Source of the DNA: Micropterix aruncella
Lineage: Eukaryota > Arthropoda > Insecta > Lepidoptera > Micropterigidae
Assembly (NCBI GenBank): GCA_944548615.1
Contig: OX155965.1
Span: 16,427,221 to 16,491,220, forward strand
Length of the DNA: 64,000 nucleotides
Direction of reading: 5' to 3'
Both the position numbers and the translations under genes were made by a program. Shown piece by piece: positions 56,196 through 64,000 of the stretch (positions within the stretch are counted from its first letter, which is position 1; each line of letters opens with the position of its first letter). The notes under the pieces were generated by a model, which saw nothing but the letters and a program-made list of their open reading frames with translations, ran no database searches and was not told the origin of the DNA.

Positions 56196-57465
56196 ATGTC
56201 AAAATCGCGGCGACCCACCTTGTATATCGATGTCATTCAAGCTCGCTGCAACCTCCGCATTCATGGCAGTTTGGTTTGACATTTAAAGCAGTGTTGCCAT
56301 ATGGATTACGCTGCGAAAGCCAGCGCCCCGAGGCGGAACGCATCGAACTACTGGCAGAAATAACTGTCAGTTCCCCCCACATAGGGACTTCAGTTCCCCC
56401 GTGGTTGCCCCAGGTTCCCCCCACGTCAAAGATAATATAATACCCCACGTATTAATGGTCGGTTTTGTTATTTTAGCAATAAAACGAATAAATCCCAGCC
56501 GGAATTTTTAATAGAGCATTTAGTCACCGACATGTAATTTTCTCGATAGACAATATAATTTGTATAGTGGTTTACATCCGCAATCTCACTTTTCTCAATT
56601 TATTTCAACAACACATAATAACATTTACAATATATTTTAAAAGGGTTTCTGGTATAAGTATATATTTTTTTTTCTTTTCAAAAACAGCTTGATCGATTTG
56701 TCTCGAGTAAGCACATCCATTCAAAATTAGACGAGAGGAAAATTAAACTACACATGTTTTTTCATTGGCTTTTCTAAATGGAGTATAGGGGTAACATTGA
56801 TCACACAAATATGGCTCGTTTTATAACAAAAAAAAGTTCTATTTACAATAGAATTCGATTTTATATCGGTTCTGGAAATTCCTCTCGAAAGATTGAACAT
56901 CTTAAAAATTTAGAAATACACCGTTCTCCATAAACATTTGAGTATAAAAACATTTTTAACATCTTAATATTTTATACTTACAGACGAATACATTAATATT
57001 ACAGGGGAGAGATTTTTCTTCTCTTTCCTATGAAGGCAAAGTTAGTCCATGACGTTTGGGAAAAGAAAAATGCGGAAGTGTTTTCAGATTCAAAAAGAGT
57101 CCCCAGTTTAAAAAAAAAATCACGATAATTACAATAAAACATTAGCTAATCTTATCTGTTATAAACGTTAACACCGATTGGGTTTATTTTACTATTTGTC
57201 GGATTTTTTTTCAACACGGATATTATAATATCAACGATTTGAACACAATTTTGCAAGATTACTTCCCTCGGTTTTTTTAATTACATAAAAAATAAAGTAC
57301 TTCAGTCACGCTTACGAAAATATTATTCTATCATAGAATTTTGTCTTCCTTTAATAAAATCAACTTATTTGAGATAATATTATATAGATATTTATTATAA
57401 TACGGACCAGCCGCTGTCCTCACAAATGGTGTCCTTTATAGTTAACCTTACAGATATATCCGCAC
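56196..57465. other. No gene seen
   Basis: 56196-56440 is G/C-richer (TTCCCCCCACATAGGGACTT, CCCCGTGGTTGCCCCAGG) without a supported ORF. The rest is AT-rich. If the BTB gene has a long 3' UTR it could extend this far, but no polyadenylation signal links it. Confidence 0.35.
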
Positions 57466-58130
57466 CAGTGGCGTAACTAAGCCGGTGCATCCGGTGCGGC
57501 GCACCAGGGCCCATGGTAGTTCCGAGGCCCAAAATGAAACTTTTGTCTACGAACGACGTTTCATTCCACTCCGCTAGGATGGTAAGGAAGCCGAAAAAAT
57601 CGATGTCTCAAAACTGATCTATGATTTTGCAGAGTGCAAATCAAGAGCGACTGACAACCACCCTAGAAATGTATTTGTACGTATTTTATAATACATCAAG
57701 CAGTTAATTTAAATATGAAGATAAGCAATAATTGATACATTTGTAATAATAATATAATGTAGATATTTTTGTAGTGTTACCAATTTAGTACTTAATAGTT
57801 GTACTCAAAATAAAGGAATAAAGACTGTCATTTTTTAATTTCTAACCAACATTCAAAGGTGGAGAAATATTACTTAGTAATTTAATTTCAACAGTAAAGC
57901 GTTGTTTTAATATAGCAATAAATGTTTAAAACTTTCTCCCGCAACAATGTTTCTAGGGGATCCCGCGTGTCCCGCTACACCGATTTATAATGTAGCTACA
58001 ATATCAATATATAATGTAAATAGGTACACAGTAATTACATCCAATATGCTATAATAAATGTAAGTAAGTAGGGGGAGGGGTCTTTTGTTCAATTTCGCAC
58101 TGGAACCTGTCATTTTTAGTTACGCCACTG
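57466..58130. mobile_element. hAT non-autonomous element with perfect 8-bp target duplication
   Basis: Inverted termini CAGTGGCGTAACTAA at both ends (left continues GCCGGTGCATCCGG, right continues AAATGACAGG). The host octamer ATCCGCAC lies exactly outside each end (57458-57465 and 58131-58138). An 8-bp duplication and CAGTGGCGTA termini are diagnostic of the hAT superfamily. 665 bp long, no transposase ORF, AT-rich interior. The perfect duplication suggests a fairly recent insertion. Confidence 0.95.
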
Positions 58131-58138
58131 ATCCGCAC

Positions 58139-59068
58139 GGTCAGAATCAAATTTTGTGCCGTCTATACGCGTTTCTTTTTGAGTACACAAACTGTAGGAA
58201 AATAATAATTTACGTAAGTTCAGTTAGTTATTAGGTGTTACATTACATATTGAATAGGTATCCTTGATTATTTAGCGAGATTCCAGGCTTGGACGTAAAC
58301 ATATATTTTTTAGATGTTTTCAGTAATAAATGTAATTTGTCTGAAGAGAAGTTTAGTCCCGAAGTCTGAAGATTTCTTTCGATTTCGGTTTAAATCACAG
58401 ATGCATACTGCTTCTAAACTAAAATATCCTACCGTCATCGAGAGTTTGAGAATGATTGCTATGATATATTTTCAAAAAAGAAAATAGAATATTATTGTAC
58501 GTTCATATCCCTTTACTGAATTGGTCTGTTGAATCCAAAATTGGTGTTTATTTCTCAAATGTATTAAAAAATAGAATTTATCATTATTCCGACTGCACGA
58601 AGGAAGAACAACACACATTTTCGCTTAAAGTTACAAATCTAAAAAATCCTGTATCCAGTATTATCTAACCATCTCAGAAAGGGATAATATTTAAAATCTT
58701 AAAATTTAAAAATACATTTAACAGTCACATTTATATAAGACGATATTCTACATAAAATTTGGCCAATTACGACGACTCTACTGTTTTGAAAACATCGCAA
58801 AGGGGAATCTTATCGATTATAACAAATATTTTCTTTCGACAATTTGTGTAAAAATATTATTAACGTAATAATAAAAAGCACTAGATACAAATAATATACA
58901 TTTAGGGTAAGCGTTCTTTAAAGGCGTACTCTGGCGCATTTCCTCCATAGAAACCATAGAGAAAGTGCAACAAATCAGCACATAGAAATACAAGAGTGTG
59001 TCTATGGTCGGTTGGATTCGTGAACATTAAATAAAACCAACCGAGCGTAAACACCTTATTTATAATAT
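58139..59068 (-). other. 3' UTR / downstream region of the BTB gene
   Basis: Directly downstream of the stop codon on the minus strand, AT-rich and without repeats. The first canonical AATAAA on that strand that I found is at 58547-58552 (about 520 bp after the stop), which would give a moderately long 3' UTR. The true cleavage site is not determined. Confidence 0.35.
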
Positions 59069-59584
59069 TTAAATTCCGTAATCGAAGCTCTCCCACTCGG
59101 AAAAGCGCGAGTCCTGCTTCTGCAGCCGCTGCTGACACGCTTCCAAGTAGCTCTCCTGTATCCGGTACATTCCAGAGTTCGCCTGGAACATCAGTGTCTC
59201 CAGTATCAGCTCGTTCCGGATCGCCTTCGACGGCAGAACTACTTTAATAAGATCCTGCGGGGATATTTTGTAGAGTTTGAGGTCGCGCGTCAGTCGCTCC
59301 ATGATGCACTTGAACTCCACTTTGGCGTCCATCTTCGAAGAGGTTTTGTGCTTGATTTTGTGCCGCGCCCAGCCGAGCATCGCTTCAAACTTTCTCACCT
59401 CTGTCACTTCGAGGTTCCTGCACATAATCATTTGTACCATGGACTCGGATAGATTGTTGAAGTCGGGGGACTGGAATACGGAGAACGTTCGCTGTTCGAT
59501 GAACGCCATTATCATGTTTACGAGCTCTGAAGCGGACGTGTATCTCCAGTAGTAGTTTTCGAGCGATATTAACATGACGCAGAC
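59069..59584 (-). CDS. gprs: BTB-BACK protein (serine-enriched protein-like), last coding exon
   Basis: Terminal exon of a host gene on the minus strand, 171 codons plus TAA. The acceptor TTTCCAG precedes GTCTGCGTC at 59584, entering in phase 0 and continuing the upstream exon as EV|VCVMLISLENYYW. Recognisable words are YTSASELVNMIMAFIEQRTF, LSESMVQMIMCRNLEVTEVR, FEAMLGWARHKIK, ECFMERL-like FKCIMERLTRDLKLYKISPQ and VVLPSKAIRNELILETLMFQ. This is an all-helical BACK-type region as found after a BTB domain in substrate adaptors of cullin-3 ligases, so a role in protein interaction is inferred. It looks like insect 'serine-enriched protein' (gprs). The gene body is certain; the name is moderately sure. 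The protein ends ESFDYGI, with no long Ser-rich tail in this exon. Confidence 0.9.
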   Translation of the reverse strand, partial: VCVMLISLENYYWRYTSASELVNMIMAFIEQRTFSVFQSPDFNNLSESMVQMIMCRNLEVTEVRKFEAMLGWARHKIKHKTSSKMDAKVEFKCIMERLTRDLKLYKISPQDLIKVVLPSKAIRNELILETLMFQANSGMYRIQESYLEACQQRLQKQDSRFSEWESFDYGI

Positions 59585-59610
59585 CTGGAAACCAGAAATT
59601 TATATTTAAC

Positions 59611-59800
59611 CTTTCGGAAGCCAGCCTTCGCGGTCAAAAATGGCGCTGCTTCTTTTTTGGTCGATTTGGTATATAACAATATCGTTAGTAGGTATGGTAC
59701 TAACAATATCGTTAGTAGGTACTTATATACCATACTAATTAATTCTGTCTTGTTACCTAATACTTAATCTTGTTAGTCATGTAGGTATATTATATATACA
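59611..59800 (+). repeat. Dispersed repeat Rep2, copy 2, in the BTB gene intron
   Basis: Homologous to 5050-5188 on the opposite strand. This copy has a tandem duplication of ACAATATCGTTAGTAGGTA (about 59667-59722) that the other lacks. Confidence 0.7.
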
Positions 59801-59952
59801 AGGTGAGTATTAATTAATCGATATCCTTCAAGGGGGTGAATCAGTAGGAGCAGGTATACAACTTTTGATAAAAAAATTATTGAAAAAACTACAAATTTCA
59901 ATTTTGTTTTATTTGAAAATTTTAGAGCTTGACTATTAAATAAAGTTTGACA

Positions 59953-60055
59953 AGCGTTTGAGCACGCTGTGCCATCTAGCGGAGGTAAAATATTGCTAAT
60001 AAACAATATTATCGATATTTTACCTACCGCTAGATGGCGCATCGTGCTTAGCGCG
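59953..60055. repeat. Hairpin with ~45-bp arms in the BTB gene intron
   Basis: AGCGTTTGAGCACGCTGTGC, CATCTAGCGG and GGTAAAATATTG on the left pair with the reverse complement of GGTAAAATATCG, CATCTAGCGG and GCGCTAAGCACGATG on the right. The central sequence is AT-rich. It may be a degenerate foldback element. A second, smaller perfect hairpin (TTCCACATA, loop GGC, TATGTGGAA) lies at about 60130-60151. Confidence 0.65.
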
Positions 60056-60204
60056 TTTTATACTATTTTCAAAAAAAAAATATATTTTTTAATTTTCAAA
60101 ATACAAAATAAAAAAGTTTTTTTAGTTTTTTCCACATAGGCTATGTGGAACTAATTAATATAAAATCACCGACCACAGAGGAATATAAATATTAAATACA
60201 ATTG

Positions 60205-60678
60205 ATGCTACTCTGGAATCACCGACCCGGGTCGATTCCATCATAATATTATCATTACACATCTGGGGGATGTGCGATGGACTGCAGACTAATGACCAGC
60301 TGTGATGGATTTAGGACAGCTGTCTCGCCACATGCGAGCAATTCACTTAATCACACATTCACTCCCTAGTGAAAGCCAAAAAAGTGAGATGCGGAAATTC
60401 CAGATATAGATAGTTTTTCTAGGAAGGAGTTGGTCATTTTCAAAGACACCAAGATCTTTAAAAAGGTGAAACAGAGATTTGGCTGGCAAGCCAAGAGCGC
60501 TAACTTCCACCACATGAAGGTGAATAGTGAAGCCATACCGGATAACGGCAAGTGCAAGATCATGGTATTTATTTAGTATGTCCTCGTGGCTTTTGAGGAT
60601 ATTAGATTCCCATGGAACAATTAATTCTACAAAAAAGACCATCTTCTGGGATAGGGAATAAAGAGTTATATCTGGATT
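60205..60678 (-). mobile_element. LINE 3' end (same family as 26660-28026), minus orientation
   Basis: The minus-strand frame contains VELIVPWESNILKSHEDILN, KYHDLALAVI and AKSLFHLFKDLGV, then a 3' untranslated-like stretch (TGGATTTAGGACAGCTGTCT on the plus strand), all paralleling 26660-27110. It joins the plus-oriented fragment at about 60678, where TTATATCTGGAT gives way to TACGAGAAGGCC. Confidence 0.85.
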
Positions 60679-61600
60679 ACGAGAAGGCCTTTAACAGAGT
60701 ACCAATAAACCACAGGGATCGGTTTTGGGGCCAGTGTTATTCCTCATATACTTGACAGACCTACGAGCTAGTATATTATCAAGCATGAGACACAGACGAT
60801 ACCAGGCTCTCGAAGTAGACAGATATTTCATTGATGTACCCACTCGAATACCGATCCATCGATTTGAAATCATTCAAAAATCGCATATAGCAAATGGCGC
60901 TGGTCTGGGGTATGCCAGGATAACCTCATGGTTATCCTGGCATATGGTACATGTAACAACAGTATGGCTCATGCTGTTGGTCTTCAATGTCAGAATGACT
61001 GGACAACAGTTAGGGAACTTTGAATTCCTCCTACAATGCACCGAAAGATAATATTGTATAACTAGACACCAGAGATGATGACATTATATTTAAATACCTT
61101 TCAGCATTCACTATCAGACTTCAGTAAGCTTTCGCTTACTGGAACTATTCAGAAGAAAGTTCATGTCCCCTTTGTAGCAATACCCCTTGCACTTGTAGAT
61201 ATATTTAGCTGGTCGTTAAGGCCGATATACCAACTGCTATGGCAAATCCTTCTTGCTATTATTCGCAAGTGGCTTGAGCCAATATGGGACTGACAGTACC
61301 CTCCAACAACCCGAAACAGTTTGTCTTTTGGACTGGATTTTAGAGATGCACAGTCTCATCTTGCTATTATTTGCAAGTGGATTGTGCCAATATGGGACCG
61401 ACAGTACCCTCGAAACACCCGAAACAGTTTGTATTTTGGACTGGATTTTAGAGATGCACAGTCCTCAGATGCACGCCCTTCATCCAGTTATAACTCATCA
61501 CAATTTTGGAAGATGACCTTTAGCGTAGATTTTTTCTATGGGAATCACATATCCCCAAAGACCACGAGTAAAAACTAAATAAATACCATAATCTTGTAAA
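60679..61600 (+). mobile_element. LINE fragment of the same family, plus orientation, rearranged
   Basis: Plus-strand words in order: YEKAFNRVP (reverse-transcriptase motif A region), PQGSVLGPVLFLIYLTDL (palm motif), MAHAVGLQCQNDWTTVRE, TPEMMTLYLNTFQHSLSD, then DSTLQQPETVCLLDWILEMH and, near the end, degraded WESHIPKDHE-K-LNKYH. These match the minus-strand copy at 26660-28026 word by word. Motif A lies only a few codons from PQGSVLGP, so about 60-70 residues between them are deleted. Stops and frameshifts are frequent. It sits head to head with 60205-60678 within the BTB gene intron. Confidence 0.85.
61253..61468 (+). repeat. 108-bp in-frame tandem duplication inside the LINE fragment
   Basis: TTGCTATTATTCGCAAGTGG starts at 61253 and TTGCTATTATTTGCAAGTGG at 61361. 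Both units run through CAATATGGGAC, GACAGTACCCTC and TTTTGGACTGGATTTTAGAG to ATGCACAGTC. 108 is divisible by three and the frame stays open across both units. Confidence 0.85.
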
Positions 61601-61654
61601 TACTATCACCCGGAATAGATTCACTTTTCCCCGTCAAGCGGTGAAAGTTGACCC

Positions 61655-62243
61655 TCATGGCTGGCAAGCCAAATCTCCGTAACCCCTCTTCAAAGGTTTT
61701 CGTCTCTCTAGGGAAATGATAAACTCCTTCCTAGAAAAAATAACCAAGACTGCAATTTCCACAACCCAAATTTTATGGACTCGAAGGGGGAGTGAATGAG
61801 TGGTAAGTCCAGTCCTTGGTATATTGGACGTTCCAGGCCCAAGCATCCACGAAACCAGTTTTTTCTTAAAAATTGAAGTACTAGGGCTGATCTTTATGCC
61901 TGCAGGTAGGATATTATATAACTTAGGCCCAAGATAAACAAAATTTCTTTGGCCAAATGACGTATTCCTTCTAGGAACTGCAACGTAGTCACCAATGGCA
62001 CGTCTTGTATGTTTGGTTTGTTGAGATTTATTTTTTCCCTTATGTACTAACCAGCTAAAAATTATTTTTACATATAGCACGTACTTCTAGAACTTGCATT
62101 TCCTTAAATATGACTTCAGATGGATACGTGAATGGTTTTCGTAATATTATTTTTATCAACCCTTTTTGCACGACAAGAAGTGGTTGAAGAATTGTTTTCG
62201 CACATCCTCCCCAACCAATAATGCCGCAGTACAAAAAGGGTTA
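61655..62243 (-). mobile_element. CR1-like LINE fragment (C-terminal reverse transcriptase)
   Basis: The minus strand reads LYCGIIGWGGCAKTILQPLL, VVQKGLIKIILRKPFTYPSE and VIFKEMQVLEVRAICKN, then after a stop RAIGDYVAVPRRNTSFGQRN, FVYLGPKLYNILPAGIK and STSIFKKKLVSWML. The YGIIxWGG, QK-x-x-I-K-I-I, GPKLYNxLP and FKKKL words are the canonical order at the end of CR1/jockey-type ORF2. It lies inside the BTB gene intron and runs with the gene's own strand. Confidence 0.85.
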
Positions 62244-63068
62244 ATTAATGTGGTGCGTCTGTGGCTTCGGTGGAACAATGGATGAATATGAGGTAGCTAT
62301 AGCTGATTTGTGCAGCTCCGATCATAGTGGGCTCTGCAACTTGCTTTTCAGTTGGTTTAGTGCGGGAACTATAGGTTCGCAATCTTTATATAATGGCTCT
62401 AATTAAAGGACTGGCCAGGTGGTGGGGTGATTGCCCATCACTGTCATTGCTTATCATTGCTGTCATTGCTGTCACTCATATTGCTAATCACTGTCATCAT
62501 CAGGACCATGAAAAATGTATCACTTGGAAACGAGCGCACTATGAAAAAAAAACGGTCTGGATTTAAATTTTGTAGATTGGTACAGATTTGCTGCGGTGCC
62601 TCGCCGGATGGATTTCTTCTTACTATAGAGTTACATATACAGGCTACAGAAGAATGCTCATCTATAAATTGACTAAGACTAACTGCGCATGTTTATTATG
62701 CTGGATGAAAAAAAGGCATTTTTATAGTCTCTGCAAAATAAATTACGCAGTGCACAAAGTTATATATAACTCTATACAATGGTAAAATCCGTCCGGCGAT
62801 ATACCACAGCAAATCTATAGCAATCCACAGAACTTAAATCCGAAGCAATTTTTTTTTCGTAGTGCGTTCCATGTGATTCCCAGATTTTGTGATTCACAGA
62901 TTTTTCAAAAATTAAATGCACAGAGTTTTACCCTGCGGTACGTTTAGCCTTTTGCACAATTAACTAAAACTACATAGGTATATTGGTCGGGAAATACCTA
63001 TGTTATGACAGTTTCTGAGTGAATTGAACTTTAAGTCATTTGCTCACGCTTAGGTTAAATCCACTCAC
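62244..63068 (-). other. Remaining intron of the BTB gene, no element recognised
   Basis: Contains a short CA/TG-rich simple stretch of TCATTGCTGTCATTGCTGTC (62440-62475). Nothing else is recognised. Confidence 0.5.
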
Positions 63069-63251
63069 CACTTCTATCCTGAGGAACTGCTTGGCGTGAT
63101 GGAAACAAGCTTGCAGAAGTTCCGGCAGATCGTAATGTTCTGCTGCGCAAATGAGTCCTGGAATTGAGGCGCAAGTCAACGGACAGCTTCCCGTATGCAG
63201 GTAGTCCAGCAGTATTCGAAACGTCTCAGGGTCAAATTCTATTATCGAGAA
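63069..63251 (-). CDS. gprs: BTB-BACK protein (serine-enriched protein-like), internal coding exon
   Basis: 183 bp, 61 codons, phase 0 at both ends. Acceptor TTTCCAG before TTCTCGATAATAG (63251), donor GTGGTGAGTGG after GAAGTG (63069). It encodes the second half of the BTB fold: FSIIEFDPETFRILLDYLHT, GSCPLTCASIPGLICAAEHY and DLPELLQACFHHAKQFLRIE. In BTB domains the E-F-x-P-x-x-F-x-x-L-L-x-Y-L-H/Y-T-G word is the conserved strand-helix before the dimer core, and the D-L-P-x-L-x-x-x-C helix closes the domain. It joins the next exon across a 3484-bp intron full of LINE debris. Confidence 0.92.
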
Positions 63252-63394
63252 CTGGAAATTAAAAAACGCATGTAAATGAATAGAATACATTCTATTCACA
63301 AAAAATAGGATTTCAAGACTAGTTAAAAAAATCAATATACATATTTATATAAAAAAAATGAAAATAATTTTATGTAGCTGAGTGTTTTACGCAC

Positions 63395-63513
63395 CTCTGT
63401 CTGTGCTAATTTGGCCCTGTCGACTTTTTGCGCATCGGCACAAACCGAAAGGCGAGGAACTCCCAGGGTGCCACCTCCGCCAGCGCCTGCACCGCGGGAA
63501 CCGCCTTCTTTGT
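63395..63513 (-). CDS. gprs: BTB-BACK protein (serine-enriched protein-like), upstream internal exon
   Basis: 119 bp. Acceptor TTGCAG before ACAAAGAAGG (63513) and donor GAG|GTGCGTAAA (63395). Only one frame stays open and joins the next exon in phase: KEGGSRGAGAGGGGTLGVPR, then LSVCADAQKVDRAKLAQTE, where the first two bases complete a codon begun in an exon outside the window. The Gly-rich run followed by DRAKLAQTE|FSIIEF is an insertion-type linker inside the BTB domain, between its first strands/helices and the conserved EFDPETF helix. The 143-bp intron 63252-63394 separates it from the next exon. No start codon is in view; the N-terminus lies beyond 64000. Confidence 0.85.
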
Positions 63514-64000
63514 CTGCAATCCGACCATATACTTTTGTCAGTGATTGATATTTATGATAGGATCGAGGGTTACATTGCCATAACTATATTATTATTATAT
63601 CTAACTTGCAATGTTTTTAATAAAATTACGTGTTTTTGTATTTAAAATAGAAAAAAAAATAGAGGATCGAACGGGCTTGACCCTCTTTAATTTTAGTGTA
63701 TTGGAAAAAAGTAATAATGTAGGAAAGTGGATGTGTGCATAAAACTATTTGTAGATGGCACCAGCGACAACTGTTCCTAAAAGGTGTAAAGTTAACGATG
63801 CAACGTCCGAGCTAGCATCCGTACGAACATCGAAGTAGATGCTGAAGGAGAACATAGATGGAGGTTTAAAAGACGGGTAATATTACCAGATGGCTGACAT
63901 ATTTTTCAGCCATAATAATTTCAAAGTTTTTGCTCAAAATAAATAATTTCAAGTTTTTCGGGGAAAGTTTGCGGTAAACGATGGGGCTAGAAGAAAAAAA
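63514..64000 (-). other. Part of an upstream intron of the BTB gene
   Basis: Begins at the acceptor before 63513 and runs off the window. AT-rich, no exon or repeat recognised. Confidence 0.6.

Noticed and set aside
58902..59138. Minus-strand 78-codon ORF with a start in the BTB terminal exon
   Set aside because: It overlaps the end of the BTB coding exon in another frame and runs into the 3' UTR.

Overview
This is a piece of an AT-rich animal nuclear genome, most likely a moth or butterfly (Lepidoptera). Three observations point there. Spliced GT-AG exons of an insect-type BTB-BACK protein lie at the right end. Two Helitron-like elements have the termini I associate with lepidopteran genomes (TCTATACTAATATT at the 5' end, GGGTCAGCTAG at the 3' end). 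The rest is a dense mix of RTE/CR1-type LINE debris, hAT and mariner remnants, a tRNA-derived SINE and foldback elements. I see no prokaryotic gene organisation, no rRNA, no CRISPR array and no functional tRNA.

Only one host gene can be supported. It is on the minus strand at the right edge, with the last three coding exons at 63395-63513, 63069-63251 and 59069-59584 (stop codon at 59069). They encode the second half of a BTB/POZ domain and a BACK-like C-terminus, and resemble insect 'serine-enriched protein' (gprs). The 5' exons lie beyond 64000. The 3.5-kb last intron is filled with LINE fragments.

The remaining ~59 kb is intergenic or possibly intronic and is dominated by mobile elements. 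(i) About ten copies of a ~600-670 bp non-coding dispersed repeat, called Rep1 here, occur at 29-950, 6373-7043, 11010-11304, 18677-19383, 21420-22053, 28027-28625, 41593-41755, 46532-47203, 47555-47600 and 48271-49161. Two copies have 13-20 bp direct repeats at their ends, which suggests retroposition. (ii) Helitron-like elements lie at 43307-44052 (-) and 50726-51568 (+). (iii) hAT elements lie at 54321-55172 (with a 151-codon ORF carrying only the dimerisation domain), 57466-58130 (perfect 8-bp target duplication) and a lone end at ~20120-20184. (iv) Mariner-like transposase remnants are at 19459-20077 and 45925-46300. (v) LINE fragments are at 1790-2174, 15888-15935, 26660-28900, 47480-47556, 49381-49575, 55173-56195, 60205-61600 and 61655-62243. 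(vi) A SINE is at 22176-22445, with a headless copy at 32765-32966. (vii) Large foldback elements are at 8055-8370, 24901-25070 and 30109-30712. (viii) A MITE family with 3-bp ATT target duplications is at 16459-16614 and 48564-48854, with a third copy near 49745-49935. (ix) Minisatellites are at 13043-13690, 23318-23752 and 40262-40677.

The elements are nested, so part of the insertion order can be read: Rep1 copy D is inside a LINE ORF, the ATT-MITE is inside Rep1 copy G, and an RTE LINE abuts the terminus of an hAT element. A CpG-rich block at ~18085-18325 is the best candidate for a promoter or first exon outside the BTB gene, but no ORF supports it.
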